A stretch of 64,000 bases of DNA. It comes from Mercurialis annua. Lineage: Eukaryota > Streptophyta > Magnoliopsida > Malpighiales > Euphorbiaceae. Of this stretch, positions 49,352-61,246 are shown piece by piece. Positions within the stretch are counted from its first letter, which is position 1. The number at the start of each line of letters is the position of its first letter. A program made the position numbers and the translations under genes. The notes beneath the pieces were generated by a model, which saw only the letters and a list, made by a program, of their open reading frames with translations, did no database searches and was not told where the DNA came from. The stretch covers positions 29,091,501 to 29,155,500 of the forward strand of contig NC_065577.1 in assembly GCF_937616625.2 (NCBI RefSeq), in the 5' to 3' direction.

Positions 49352-50096
49352 CACAATAGAAGTTCAATTATCTGTTATCGTATTTTCATTTTGTATTTAT
49401 TGTCATTAAACTGTAGTTGTATTTTCAGCAACTCTAAAATTGTTTTGTAATTGCATTTTTTTGTCGAACAAAACACCTTTGATCATCAAATATGTATATT
49501 CAATTTTTTGATAGTAAATAATATAATGAATAAAAATTATAATTGTTGAGCTTTCCATTTTCTTACAACAAAATAAATTCCGCTGCAATAATTATCCTTT
49601 ATTTCTTATAAAATATCATGACAATAATAATTTTAATTAAATCTTTGTATCTTACCTTTATATTTTTTTATTCTTTTGTTGTTCTTGAGCTACAATTCAT
49701 CTATATTCATAAAAAAATTCACTAATTGAACTGAATCAGTTTTCTAGTTTCAGCGATTGCGATTATCAATTGCCTTTTTTTTGACAAAAAAATATAAATT
49801 GATTAGCTCAACCACAAGAAGTGGAAGGCGGAAAAAGAAAATAGAAACAATAAAACAAGTTTGAATATAAATCAAATCCAAACTTATAGCAACATCTCCA
49901 AAAGTAAAAGGAAAACACCCGGATGCCAAAATTTATAAAATATGACTGTCTTGCTAATGATCAAATATGAGAGCCTCTACAGAGTAATAAACTCATTGTA
50001 AGAGAGTCTATTATTCCTATCCTTTCATAATTCCTACGACGCAAACAACAAAATCAACTTCCACAACTCTTCGTATTTCCTTTTAGCCAGAAAAGA
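49352..50096. other. AT-rich spacer
   Basis: No ORF, repeat or site that I can support. May include the 3' UTR of the LINE fragment on the minus strand. Confidence 0.4.
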
Positions 50097-50804
50097 TCAT
50101 TTAAAATAGAAGCTATCCAAGGAATTCGGAACTGCCCAATAAATGTTACTCAAAGCAATAAAAGTCGACCAAGTTCTCCAAGCAAATGAACAATGACAGA
50201 CAATGTGAATTGAAGTTTCCTCCTTCGAACATAGAGAACACAAGCTCGCATCTTGAGAAATCAAACCTCTCTTAGCAAGAATAGATTTCAAAGACATCTA
50301 GTCTGTCGCCAACAACAAAGAAAAGAACTGAATACGAGGTGGAAGCGTCGAATTCCATACTATGTGAAAGAATATCAAATATGAAATACCAAAGAAACTA
50401 AACTTTGTAATCTCCAAATTAGTTTTTTCTATTGAAGCCGATGAATACTGTCTTCTTCATCCAAATGAACTTGTCCCTCTTCGAAACATCCAATATAACA
50501 GTACCCACAAGTATCTGAAGCCGACTGAAGTCAACAGTCTATCCAACTCGCATTTGCCGATTCCAATTTAGAGCAGATAATGAAAGATGCCAGAACCAAT
50601 GACCTTATGCCCCATAACATTGGCAAACCTTGATATTTTGAACATATTAGAGAAAGAAGAAAATAACTCTTCATCCCCTAGCCACTTATCCTTCCAAAAA
50701 TGAATACCATTACCATTACCCAAGCTAGCTGAAACATTAGCGTCAAACACATCCCAGACGTCTTTGATATGTATTTCTGGTTTCATTCTTGAATTTTGGT
50801 TTGA
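50097..50804 (-). pseudogene. LINE (L1-type) 3' coding fragment
   Basis: Minus strand: GNGNGIHFWKDKWLGDEEL (about 50685-50745), then PPRIQFFSLLLATD (about 50290-50360), then SLKSILAKRGLISQDASLCSLC and HIVCHCSFAWRTW. This is the tail after the reverse transcriptase and the zinc-binding RVT domain of plant LINEs. Frameshifts and stops between parts. Upstream reverse transcriptase is absent, as expected for 5' truncation, or lost at the foldback element that begins at 50806. Confidence 0.8.
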
Positions 50805-50858
50805 AGGGTTAAAACTTTTTGCGGTTACCGAATTATATCTTTATAATAAAATGGTTAC

Positions 50859-53586
50859 TATGAGTGGAGCGGAGTTTGGGGGCCACTCGCCCAAGGCTTA
50901 TGGATGACTTCTCGATCTGGAAATGATTTGAAAAATGGAGTCGCCACCTATAGTTCAACTAAGAAATTCCTTTTAACCGACTAGCTAACCTTACTCGCCT
51001 CCAGTAAGATTATCGTGTATCGTACCAAAGACTAGGGTCTGTGGACCTCCCCGAGACTCTTATGCTTGGCTTATCTGTTACCGGCTTTATTTCCTTGACA
51101 TATTTGTTTTTATCTCATCTCAACAGTATATATAGTTCACGGGTTATAAAAGCTATAAATAAACAAGTATGAAAGCTGTAAACACGTTTGACACACATAT
51201 GACTCAATCTTGACTGGCATTTGAAACAAGTAGCAGGTACTCCTAAACATACATCTGACCTTAAAAGTTTCTAGTAAATAGTATAAGTCTGACTGCTCTG
51301 AATATTTTACATGCACAAAGCCTAAACCGGATGTAAACCATTGATTGATTTTATTAGGTGATCTTGAAAAACCTTTACAATTGTTACTACGTTTTTATAT
51401 AAGTCCTACGATGTCTAGGTGATGACTGAAATTGCATTATTTGGCTAATTTTATATGATTAGTCCTTTAACCGGTTAATTTGATGGGCTTTTGGAAAGCG
51501 ATAAACATTGTAAAATGGCCCATGTACAGTTGGTATACATGCAAAGTTAGAGATACTTTTAAACCTCGTTAACTTTTTTTAGTGTCTGGCACTCGCGCGG
51601 GTTTTGACTATCGGTCTGGTCAGAATGGGCTCTCGGTCAGATCACGAGAGTTGTGTGTCTCATCGATCTTGTTCTACTCGTTTGATCCTGAGTTGGTTCC
51701 GAGTTGGGGTTATCCTGTAATTGGCTCTAGAAGTTGCTGGTTAGCTGGGCCTCAAACTCAAGAGCCCGGTTTATACACTATGTTATATTACTGGACTTTT
51801 GAGTCCGTTTTACATCAGGTTTGGCCCATTACATTATAAATATTAATCTATACTAAATTATCTACGTCTGGGTTCAAACAAGGCCTGATTCAGAGTCCGG
51901 ATGAGCCTGAAAACGCGTCTAAAAATTTGGATCGAGTCTCGAAGGATCAGGAAGCAATTATGGCAAAGCTGTGATGATGAACACGGCGATATTTTGATCT
52001 AGCGGCACCGGAAGGTTGTTGTGGCGGCGGCGGCGCTTTATTCTAGCGGCGGAGGCACTGCGGGCGGCAGGAGCAGTTTCTAGCATTCATTTTTAGTGTT
52101 TTTTGCTCGCTTCAGCTCGTTTTTGAGTCAGTTTGTCATGCAAAAAAAGCTCAAAGGTATAAAAAAGAATCAAACATCCTAAATATGGTAGGTATGGAGT
52201 GTTTGGAGGTGATTTACAGCATCACAATAATCAAATTGCAGCAGTTATTGAATTAAACATATTATAGCAAATAGGCTTGTACTCCCTCCGGTCCATAATA
52301 TTTGTCGCATTTGAGAATTTTTTTGGTCCATAATATTTGTCATGTTATAATATCAAGAGAGTATTAATTGCTATTTTTCCATGTTTGCCCCCCATTAATT
52401 TATTGAAAGTATACAATAAACAAATGAAAATGGTAGTCATAAATGTAAACAAGTTTCAATGTAGGGTTAACTTAGTAAAAGTGTTTATAAATTAAGACAT
52501 CTTAATTGTTTTCTTAGTTCTTGTGTCAAAGCCAAATGCGACAAATATTATGGACCGGAGGGAGTAATTAACCTATAACATGTGTTCTAAGCAATTTTGG
52601 TGTCTAGATTTCTAGAATTAAGCATTCAAAACACATTAATTCATCTATTAACATGCTTCCTAGTAAATTTTCATGACAATCATGACAATATTGTTAAAAC
52701 CAGCAATTATGAAAAAACATAATTTAAGCAATATACTCTAAAATAGCCTAAACATGCAGTCTAAAAACATGAAATCCAACAATTCTAAATAATCATGGAA
52801 AAAGTGATGGAAAGACGATTAGAGTCCTCAAAGGTATCGGTCTGAGTCCTTGGCTCGTTTACTGGCAAATGGATGCAAAATCCAGCTTCGAATCTGTGCA
52901 TGGCTTGTGTTCTTGGAGAATCAAAACGTGTTTAGGTGTTTTTTTTTATATAGAATTGAGTGATTTTGGTGTGTGTTTGTGTATGGTTCGGCATATGCTA
53001 GGTTTTTTAGGGGGAAGGGGTTGAATTTTATGAGCTAGGGTTTATGTGTTTCTGGTCCGACCCCTAGCTAAGCTAATTAGTAGTAGTATTTATAGGGGTG
53101 AAATTAGGGTTAGGGTTTATTAGAGTCCTAGGTGATTAAAAGTGTGAAGTGATAGGTTTTAAGTATTTAGATTAAGTTAAACTTCATTTAATTAATTAAA
53201 TCTTGTATTAAAACTTGACGGCTAAGCAAAGGGTGTCTTAAAGTTGATTTTGGTGCCCGAAAGTGTTAAAAAATACTCTTAGGCCCCTAAAGGTTTGGGG
53301 ATGGTCAATTCTAGCCCGTAAAACTTGTAAATTGGCCCATAAACTTCTAAGATATTGCAATCAGTCCAATTTCTAGACTTACACTACAATTTCTTTGGAT
53401 TTTTATAGGATATTTACGTCTAATTGTGTTTTCATCCCCAAGTTAATAGTTATACGCAGATTTCACTCGCTTAGATTCCAACAAGCAAATCGATAGCTCG
53501 TCGCCCGGACAGATTTCTTTGAAAATCAACATTGCACACTTCAGTCCCTTGTTACCTTTTACCTGTCCAAAAAATAGGTGTATACA
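50859..53586 (+). mobile_element. Probable solo LTR with GTTAC duplication
   Basis: 2728 bp from TATGAGTGGAGC to AGGTGTATACA, flanked by GTTAC at 50854-50858 and 53587-53591. Orientation taken from the element ends (inference). No ORF with a domain. Contains a Stowaway MITE. The start and end have the look of plant gypsy LTRs, but start TA, not TG, so the class is not certain. Confidence 0.6.
52282..52564. mobile_element. Complete Stowaway (Tc1/Mariner) MITE
   Basis: 283 bp, ends CTCCCTCCGGTCCATAATAT and ATATTATGGACCGGAGGGAG (20-bp perfect inverted repeats), with TA duplications at 52280-52281 and 52565-52566. No ORF. Confidence 0.93.
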
Positions 53587-53927
53587 GTTACCAAATTATA
53601 AGAAGTCATAAAATGGTTAAAGAACTATAACATTGTAATAATACAATTACTGAATAATAAAAAGTCAACAAATATTTACCGAATTATAATTTTTTAACAA
53701 AATGGTTACTAATTTACTAATGTGGACAACGCAAAGATATATATTTGCTAGAGGCCGGTAACTGTTTTGTTAAAATATTAAAATTCGATAACTGTTTTGT
53801 TACGTTTTATAATTCAGCAACCATTTGTTACAAAGTTATAGTTCGATAACCGTTTTGCGACTTTTTATTATTCGGATACCATTTTGTTATAGCGATGTAG
53901 TTCGGTAACTGCAAAATCTTTTAACCC

Positions 53928-54450
53928 TCAGTTTGAATCTGAGAATTTTGATTCTATTTCGTAATTTGTGTTCTTAGAATTTCTTCAATTATGTTTTGTA
54001 ATAGAATTTATATTTTAAATTGATTTAGGTTAATTATTATAAAAAAATAGCAAATATAAAAGAAAAAGTAGAAAGAAATATGATATAGGGCTTGAAATAT
54101 AATACAGTTTGTACACAAAACGAGCAGATGCTTATTTGTAATACAGCTCGTAGCTACTCACTTTCAATGCTTATATGTAATCTGAGGTTTTTGTTGAAAA
54201 CAAATCTATTTGCTTCTTTATTTTCTGAATTATGAATTGGCATTTAGCGCTAATAAACTGGAATAGAATCTGCAGCCTAGGCTTTGTTATGAAACCTACG
54301 AATTATATGAATTTTTATTTTAGGGTGGTTGTTAGTACCGAATGCTTTATTTAATTTTTCTAATCAAAATAAAAAGAATTAATTCAATATCATTGTGACC
54401 AAAGTAGAATTTAGGGCACCATAATATTAATATGCATATCGCAGGTATAC
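53928..54450. other. Spacer downstream of the protease gene
   Basis: AT-rich, no ORF. Lies 3' of the protease (which is read leftwards). Confidence 0.4.
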
Positions 54451-54593
54451 GGGGAGATTCTTATCTAGATACGGTTTTTGAGAAATTCGTGGACCAAACC
54501 AATCAAATGTTAGATATCTAACATATTTTGATAGCATTTGATTGGTTTGATCCGTGAATTTATCATAGACCGAGTCTAGGTAAGAAAGGCTCC
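54451..54593. mobile_element. 143-bp Mutator-like MITE 3' of the protease gene
   Basis: Arms of about 55 bp are inverted copies: left CCAAACCAATCAAATG, right CATTTGATTGGTTTG. Flanks CAGGTATAC (54442-54450) and CAGGTATAT (54594-54602) match at eight of nine. It lies about 130 bp past the stop codon of the protease, perhaps in its 3' UTR. Confidence 0.8.
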
Positions 54594-54723
54594 AGGTATA
54601 TGTACAGATAACAAAAAACAGGAAATACTTGGTTTTTGAAAATAAAAAAGATAGTGTGATTATGTTTTAACATAAAAAGATAATCACTTATTTTAATAGA
54701 GATATGTTCCAAGCTATTTGTAT

Positions 54724-55835
54724 TCAAATAGATGAAACCAAAGGATTAGAGATAATCTTCTTCTTGACTGGATAGGAAGCGAACATGTTGATACCACAGA
54801 CGCCTTTCGCATCGCGAGTGTTGCGTTGGAGGTACATATAACCGTCTCGTCCCCATTTCTTGCCCCATGAGTTCTTTGCAATCCAATAATCTTTTCCGTT
54901 TTCGGATCCATACCCTACGAGCGCTACAGCATGACTGTGGCAAGCCGTACATGGTCCAGTGTAAACACCCTTGTTGTACAACTTAAACTCTGGAGAATCG
55001 ACGCATATAGTCGCACTTACAGGCTGATAAGAAACAGCTGTTAGCAGTGCTAGCTCATTATTCTTGGGGACCTTTGTGTATCCATCGATGGTGACGACGC
55101 GTTTGGCCACCTTGCAAGAGGCCGTTGGCTTAGCCAGATATGGATAATCTTGGAGAGTGTCAATGCCGCGGTTTTTTATAACAAACTCGAATGCAGGGTC
55201 CATCCACCCGTTCTCACAACGAGGAGTCGATTTAACACAATCAACCAGCTCCTGCTCGGATACCTCCACCAGGCTTCCGCCCGCTATCTTGTTTATGCTT
55301 TCGATAGCTGCTCCCGCTGAGAATGCCCAGCAAACATCTACAAAACAGATGGTATAACTCATGTCAATTCATATTCAGTTGAAACAAAATAAATACTAAT
55401 GGCTCACTTACTGCAACTCCCTTGATTTTTGACCCCAGTCACAGCCCCTTTCTGTCTCCAATCAACGGATGCAGGAAAAGAATATCCGTTCGCATAATCA
55501 GGAAATGGTAACTCTAGATCACCACCACCAAGAGAGGCAGCTGAAATGTTAGCCCCACCCAAGTAGGACGCTTTGAACTCGTGGTCGGTCAGATCAGCAA
55601 ATGCATTCAGACCAAGGCTATAAGAAGTGTTGCCTTTACTGTTATGTTGCTTCACATATTTGAAGTTGTCCTCAAACACCTGCAGCCTCTGCAACTTCTC
55701 TTCCGCTGAGCCGTATGTTTTCCCGTGTTCTTTGCACCATGTTTCGAACACCTTGGAGATGTCCGAAGAAGAATCCGAAGTGCATAGGTAAGATGAAAGG
55801 AGAGTGATCGACACAAATGTTGCAAAAATATTCAT
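54724..55835 (-). CDS. Papain-type cysteine protease, XBCP3-like, without granulin domain
   Basis: Two exons, 55835-55412 and 55337-54724, with a 74-bp intron (55338-55411; GTAAGT donor, TTTTGTAG acceptor) that splits a codon. 345 residues. Start chosen at MNIFATF because the TATA box (55875-55882) puts the upstream ATG (55871) before the expected transcript start. Signal peptide about 1-20; inhibitor I29 propeptide with a full ERFNIN pattern (E46, R50, F54, N57, V61, N65) and GxNxFxD (75-81); mature enzyme from about 120. Catalytic Cys144, His277 and Asn297 and oxyanion Gln138 are all present. The C-terminal phrase CGINMFASYP and propeptide resemble XBCP3/RD21-like plant proteases, which usually have a granulin domain; here it is absent and there is no KDEL. 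Odd: CNVCWAF in place of CGSCWAF, and CENGWMD in place of CNGGLMD in the substrate cleft. Likely secreted or vacuolar; substrate unknown. Confidence 0.9.
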
Positions 55836-55874
55836 TTTTGGTTGGTTTAATTCTCTTCGGGGAATAAGCATGTG

Positions 55875-55882
55875 TTATATAG
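55875..55882 (-). promoter_or_regulatory. TATA box of the protease gene
   Basis: Minus strand CTATATAA, 40 bp upstream of the chosen ATG. This spacing gives a short 5' leader. Confidence 0.6.
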
Positions 55883-55899
55883 AATTTATTAGGATAAGA

Positions 55900-56232
55900 A
55901 AACTGTAAGCCAAGCGTTTCCCATCTCTTATTAGCGGTCCCCAGGATGAGTAGGGTATGCATCTCAATAATTCATCTTCTTCATGACTCCACAGCTCTCT
56001 GTCTTCTCTTAATCCTCATTGCTTATACATGAAGTTTCATCTTCTTCAATCGTCAATACTTACTGGTCTTTTATATATTGTTAGTGTAATGGAAGAGACA
56101 TCTAAAGCCATCTCTAATTCATTGTATTACATTTAGTATAAATTTACACCTGGGATTTTTCTTTGTCTCTATTAAATGGTGTGCATGGGGTTTTTTTTTT
56201 TGCATGCTATAATGCCCTTATGCCTTAGAGTT
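55900..56232. other. Upstream region of the protease gene
   Basis: About 330 bp between the TATA box and the first MITE. No ORF. Pyrimidine-rich runs; no cis element I would name. Confidence 0.35.
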
Positions 56233-56520
56233 TATTTTTGGCTTAATACATCATCTGACCCTTATACTATATCTTTTTATTCTCTGCGCCCTCTAAACTA
56301 ATTTCATGTTCTATTGGACCTCTTAACTTTTTTAATTTTTCTATTTAACCCCTCATTTGAAACGACGTGGATAAAATTGCTGACATGACTTTGCTGAAAT
56401 GGGATTAAATAGAATAAAAAGAATAGTTTAAGAGGTCTAATGGAACACTAAAATAGTTTAGAGGTCATAAGGAACAAAAGAGTAAAGTTTAGAGGTCAAA
56501 AAATATATTAAGTTTAAATA
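56233..56520. mobile_element. Foldback MITE upstream of the protease gene
   Basis: Left arm about 56237-56355, right arm about 56398-56515, inverted copies built on the phrase GACCTCTAAACTATTTTGTTCTAT. A related single arm lies at about 57105-57215, so a larger or second element is possible. No ORF. Confidence 0.65.
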
Positions 56521-57324
56521 AAAAAATTTAATTAAAAATAAAAAAGTTATGTACTTTACACAATAGTTGAAAAAATCATTTAAGGATTAAGTACTTTAAA
56601 CATCATGAAATTTAGCGTGTTTTACAATATTAATATAAAATTTAAAAAAATCAGAATTGATTTGCAATGTTTGAAATTGTAAAAAATTAAATACTACTAT
56701 ATTAAAAATTTTAAAATTAAAAATTTGTGAAACATACTAAAATTTTTAATTTTTTTAAACAATTGAGTCTTTCTTTAATATCATTGCAGTATAATAAATT
56801 TATATATTTTATAATATCGTTAAAATAGACAAACTTCCTTTATCATTATTAAAATGTAAACAAATATTTACATGTACAAGAAATTATATCATGTAATTAT
56901 TTGACAAAATTTCAATATTTTTTATTCTAAGTTTTTTATTTATATTGTCGTTAACAATTTATAAATATATTATTAAAATTTAAAATAAATTTATTTTAAA
57001 AACATTATATGTGATCGTATATAAACTAATTTATATGCTTCTAATCATTCATGTTAGACATAAAATGGTTAAAAATTAAATCATTTATTTTTGAGGAGGT
57101 TAAATGGGTAAAAATATAAGTTTGAAGGTTGCAGTAGGAAAATAAAATAGTTAAGGGGTCAAATAGAACAAAATAATATAGTTTAGGGATTAAATAGAAC
57201 AATTTATGCATTTTAATAATCTTTCACGCAATTAAAAGAGTTTGAAAACACGCGCTTTTGCCACGCTGGACAAAAAATGTCAGATCGGCAAAACAATTGT
57301 AACCGAGGGGTAAAATTAAAAGCT
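56521..57324. other. AT-rich stretch with a second foldback-type arm
   Basis: No ORF. 57150-57205 (AAGGGGTCAAATAGAACA, TAGTTTAGGGATTAAATAG) is a diverged copy of the right arm of the MITE at 56233-56520. Confidence 0.4.
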
Positions 57325-57600
57325 TAATTACTTAAAAACCAACCACCTTGAACTTTTTTTTCGTTTATACCCTGACCTAAGAAAAAATTTATTTATACCC
57401 TGACGTATGTGTTTATATTTCACCTCTACCCCGAGGCACTAAATTAACCTCTTTTCATTTAAAAAAAAGTTTAAAATAATCCTTCATTTAGAGAAAAATT
57501 CATTTCTAATTAAACTCTAATTAGTTTAGGTTAAAAATGAATAACTATTTTAAACATTTTTTCTTAATAAAAAAAGGTTAATTTAGTGCCTCCAGTTTAA
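57325..57600. mobile_element. Partial foldback element
   Basis: GAGGCACTAAATTAACCTC (57432-57450) and GGTTAATTTAGTGCCTCC (57576-57593) are inverted copies; the pairing continues inwards for about 45 bp. The left part repeats TTTATACCCTGAC twice. Outer ends not found on the right. Confidence 0.55.
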
Positions 57601-57954
57601 TTCCTCATGTTTAGGAGCAATTTCCTTGGAAAGAAAAAGCTGCCAAATTTCTTATGTTCCATCTGTTATATATCTTCCCTCTACAGACTACTTTGGAAAA
57701 TGATTAGAAAGTTCTAGAGGACGATTATGTTCCTCATATTAATGTCGTTTAGGATGGTGCTGCCTTATTATGTATTCTGTATTTTGCATTCCGCTAGCTA
57801 GCTTTGAATTTTTTATTGTACATGTATTTGGAGCACAACAGTTTGTTTTTGGATCCATTTTGTTTTTGTGAATATGCAGCTAATCTTCATATTTAGTTTA
57901 TAATTGTCGACTCTTAATTCTCATACACTTTGCTTTATCTAGGTTTTTTGGGCA
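57601..57954. other. Unassigned stretch
   Basis: No repeat or gene that I can support. Confidence 0.3.
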
Positions 57955-58158
57955 CCTATTCTCAACAAGGGTGTCATCCTCAAACATTTTTTAAATTCTC
58001 AAGTCGTCGCCTATATTCCGCAAGGTTGTAACTTCATTCATTATTTCGCATTCTTACGCTATCGTCTATTTTCTATAAGGCTGCTAATCTTATACATTAT
58101 TTCACATTCTTACGCTATTGCCTATTTTCAACAAGGTTGTCATCCTAATTTTAGCAAT
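57955..58158. repeat. Minisatellite, about 55-bp unit, 3.7 copies
   Basis: Units start at about 57957, 58011, 58066 and 58122, each with CCTATTTTCAACAAGGTTGT or a variant, and the middle units with ATTATTTCGCATTCTTACGC. Units are diverged (about 75-90% identity by eye). Confidence 0.75.
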
Positions 58159-58439
58159 CAAACACCCATTTAAGCTTTGATCCTATGCTTAAGTCTTGGA
58201 TACTTGGAGATATTTTGTGATCCTTATACTATAATTATGAAAATTTCAAAGGTTTTGTTCACATGCATTAAAATTATTCAAGTTGTTTTAAGAAAGGGAG
58301 TTTTAGTCTCTTCTAATTTTATACTCCAAGAAGTTAGTTTTCTCCCTAATTTGAATTGACATCATGATTTGCATGTTAATTTTTATGAGAGGTTTGTTGA
58401 TGTACATGCTAATTGGTGTTATGGTTTTGCTAAGCATGT

Positions 58440-60388
58440 TTAATAGGATGATGATACATTTGTTGATTTTAGTTGATGATTAATTTCTGGAAATTTTGCA
58501 TATTGGAATAGTCGAGGTTTAAAGGTTATTTTATTGTTTTATATACTAATTAAGTGATTAAATAGTGCAGTTATGCTTAATTTAGAATTAGTTGATAAGT
58601 TGAGGCATGATTATTGTTGCTGGAAATTTTATGTTGGCAGGGTTGTATATATTTGGTGATTTTGGAATGATTTTAAATCTAGGGACTCAATTGCAATTTT
58701 TGGGAATTTGAGAGATTATATTGTACTTTTTCCGAAAACAGTTTTTCTGAGCCTCAGGGACTGTTTTGAGTATAATTTAGATAAAAAAAGTAGTATTTGG
58801 TTGGTTTTCATAATTTTCTAGAGTCGGTTATGAACCAAATGACATTTTTAAGTGTTTTTACGAAAATTGACATTTTCGTGATTTTTTAGATTTTATGGAA
58901 TTTTTGAAAAGATATTATTTTGATGGATTTGTGAAAATGACATTTGAGGATATTTTATATCTTCATGGAATTTTTAGTGAAATCGTTATTTTGTTGAGAT
59001 TTCGAGTTTCGGGCCTTGAAATATGATTTACGGACGAAACGGGCGTGGGAAACTTTGAAAATATGGACTATGAAATTTGAAAATATTACATATTTTTACT
59101 GAGTTATTTATTCCGAAAAATATTTGTTATTGTGGAGCAAAACTAGGACTCAAAAAAATTTAAAAATAACGAATTTTGCGGAAAATTTGGTTTTTATGAT
59201 GTTTATGCTTTGACTTGATTTTTTGAAGTCTAGAAGTCTTCTAGAGTTACAATATTTTATTCCGTATTTTAATTCGAGGATTTTCTTAGATCTGTCGACG
59301 TACTGTGGAGTGGAGTGAGAACGCAACTGACGTGGAGCTTACGCTTAGGAGCTTACCTGGAGTTGTTGTATTTTGCATTTGGGTTATGTGAGTTTATGCA
59401 TTATATTTATTTTATTAAGTAATTAAACCGTTTGCAATGTTTTATTAAGGTTTTTGAACTGTTAAAATCGTTATGCGGACACTAGAACATGCTTTTCTAT
59501 TGAGCGGCAATAGGATTACGTGCGCACCGGTTGATCGATCTATGAATTGATTGGATATACACGTAATTGTGGAATGATGTTGGTGATAGTACTCGGTTGA
59601 TTAAATTCTCGAATATAAGCTAGTGATATACTCGATAGTGTAAATTCTCGTGTTTCACGACTTTGGATTGATTGAAGTAGGCGATTTACTGATTTGATGT
59701 AGTTCTCGGGCTTCACGAATCCTTAATTATTGGATTTAATTGTAGATTAAGAGGTTGATCGGTGATGCGTCTCGATGGATTAATTTCTCGGGAGTCACAA
59801 TTAATTAGATTCTATGATATTATGGGATATCACAATTCGAGGTTTAGAGTTTTATTTGATTCCGTAACAATGATATTAAATGTTTTTAAAACGTTTTCGT
59901 TTTACTTAATATTTAAATATATTTGTATGAACTTTTTTTTTTTTCTGATCCGTGGATTTTAAATACTTTTCAGGTGTTTTCTTCATGGCGTGGTACTTCT
60001 GATATGTCATGTACTCATAAGTCTTTTAAATAAATGTTGTAAACTTTTAAACTCTAGAACCGTAGTAGTAGGTAGTTGTTGCTCGTTGGTATGTTTAGTT
60101 TTCCCCGGGTATTGTCCGATATTTTTGGTTTGTATAACCATATATGATGATTTTTCTATATTGGCATGCTTATTTATGATTATGAGGTTTGATTAGAATG
60201 ACATGTTTAGTTTTTGCTTTATTATTAATGTTTATGCCATGCTAAAAGAAGGTTGCAGTCTCGGATTGCCCCCAAGAATTGTTATTTTAATATTGTTTTG
60301 TCGTTTTTTAAGGCTTGCTACGGATTTCGGAGGAACCACTCCTGTTCCCTAGCACTAGTCTCGATGCCGTGGAAATCGAGTCGTGGTA
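58440..60388 (+). repeat. Chromovirus-type LTR, 5' limit unclear
   Basis: The 3' end (GGCTTGCTACGGATTTCGG, CCACTCCTGTTCCCTAGC, then GAGTCGTGGTA) matches the other chromovirus-type LTRs. It is followed by TGGTATCAGAGT (60393-60404), an iMet primer site, so this is a 5' LTR and not a solo LTR. The CA end is decayed. The start was not identified; 58440 is an estimate. Confidence 0.6.
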
Positions 60389-60404
60389 ATATTGGTATCA
60401 GAGT

Positions 60405-61137
60405 AATGGTGTAGTATACTTGGTCATTGTGAGATAGTCCATTGTTTATTTGGCATGCTGGCATGACAATATGTTTGTTGGTTTTTAGTTTTCTAAGAGT
60501 AGTGCGATATTAGGATTCGTGTCATGTCATTTACGTCATCAGGTTTTTTAAAGAAACTCGGCTAATACCAATTGGTGAGAGTCGTATGTCGTGTTGTGTT
60601 GACATTATATGATTGTTTGATGTGCTTTCATTTCTATGCGGTGGTGTTAGAATCGTTTGTTCCGTTCTGTAGAATGTTTAACTGTATCCGTACTCGCGCT
60701 GGTGGTGTGGCTCTGCAAGCCGAGGCAGTGCAGGTCGATTCAATTGAGGTGAATCAAAATGAGCATGTGAATCAACCTTCGAGGGCTCCGAGGAGACCAA
60801 TGAATCAGGCAAGGAAAAGGAATTGCAATTTGGTTGCGGATGGTGTTCATGCTCTAAACATTGATGTGTTTTATATATATACGTTTTTGGCTGGGTTGTT
60901 ACTTTATAGAATAATCATGTTCAGTTGCAAGCCGGGCAAGCGGCGATGCAAGATTAGTATACGATGATGGGTCAGTTAGTTCAGCAACATAACAACGTGT
61001 TGCTGGTAATTCTATTAAGGAACTTGTGTTGGCATTAATGAGTTTGAGGCCAATGGAGTTCAATGGTTCAAGAGATGCCTTATGAAGTTTTGGAAAAGAG
61101 TTGGCGATGGAGGAGAAGACTTCGAGGAAACGAATTA
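60405..61137 (+). pseudogene. Leader and gag remnant after the chromovirus-type LTR
   Basis: An open stretch at about 60667-60967 (CIRTRAGGVALQAEAVQVDS, then basic RAPRRPMNQARKRN) resembles the hydrophilic start of a gag. Stops follow and no pol is seen; the sequence is cut off by the duplicated unit beginning at about 61138. Confidence 0.4.
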
Positions 61138-61246
61138 TTGTTAATGCAAGATTTTCAAACTTATTTTTCTCGTATAATCCAGAAAGTGGATCAAAAGGAT
61201 GAAATAAAGTGGAGCTCAACAAAACAAATTTATTCATCTGCTTCCT

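Larger units (their letters stand above)
50806..53927. mobile_element. Foldback DNA element, split by a solo LTR
   Basis: Left end GGGTTAAAACTTTTTGCGGTTACC and right end GGTAACTGCAAAATCTTTTAACCC are inverted repeats; without the insertion it is about 390 bp (50806-50858 plus 53592-53927). The right arm has about four tandem, degenerate units of GTAACNGTTTTGTTA-ATAATTCG, and the left arm has the same in reverse. Flanks TGGTTTGAA and CAGTTTGAA suggest a 9-bp, Mutator-like duplication with two mismatches. No ORF. Confidence 0.75.

Noticed and set aside
55869..55871. Upstream ATG as start of the protease
   Set aside because: It lies only a few bases from the TATA box, so it should be outside the transcript; the residues before MNIF do not look like a signal peptide.
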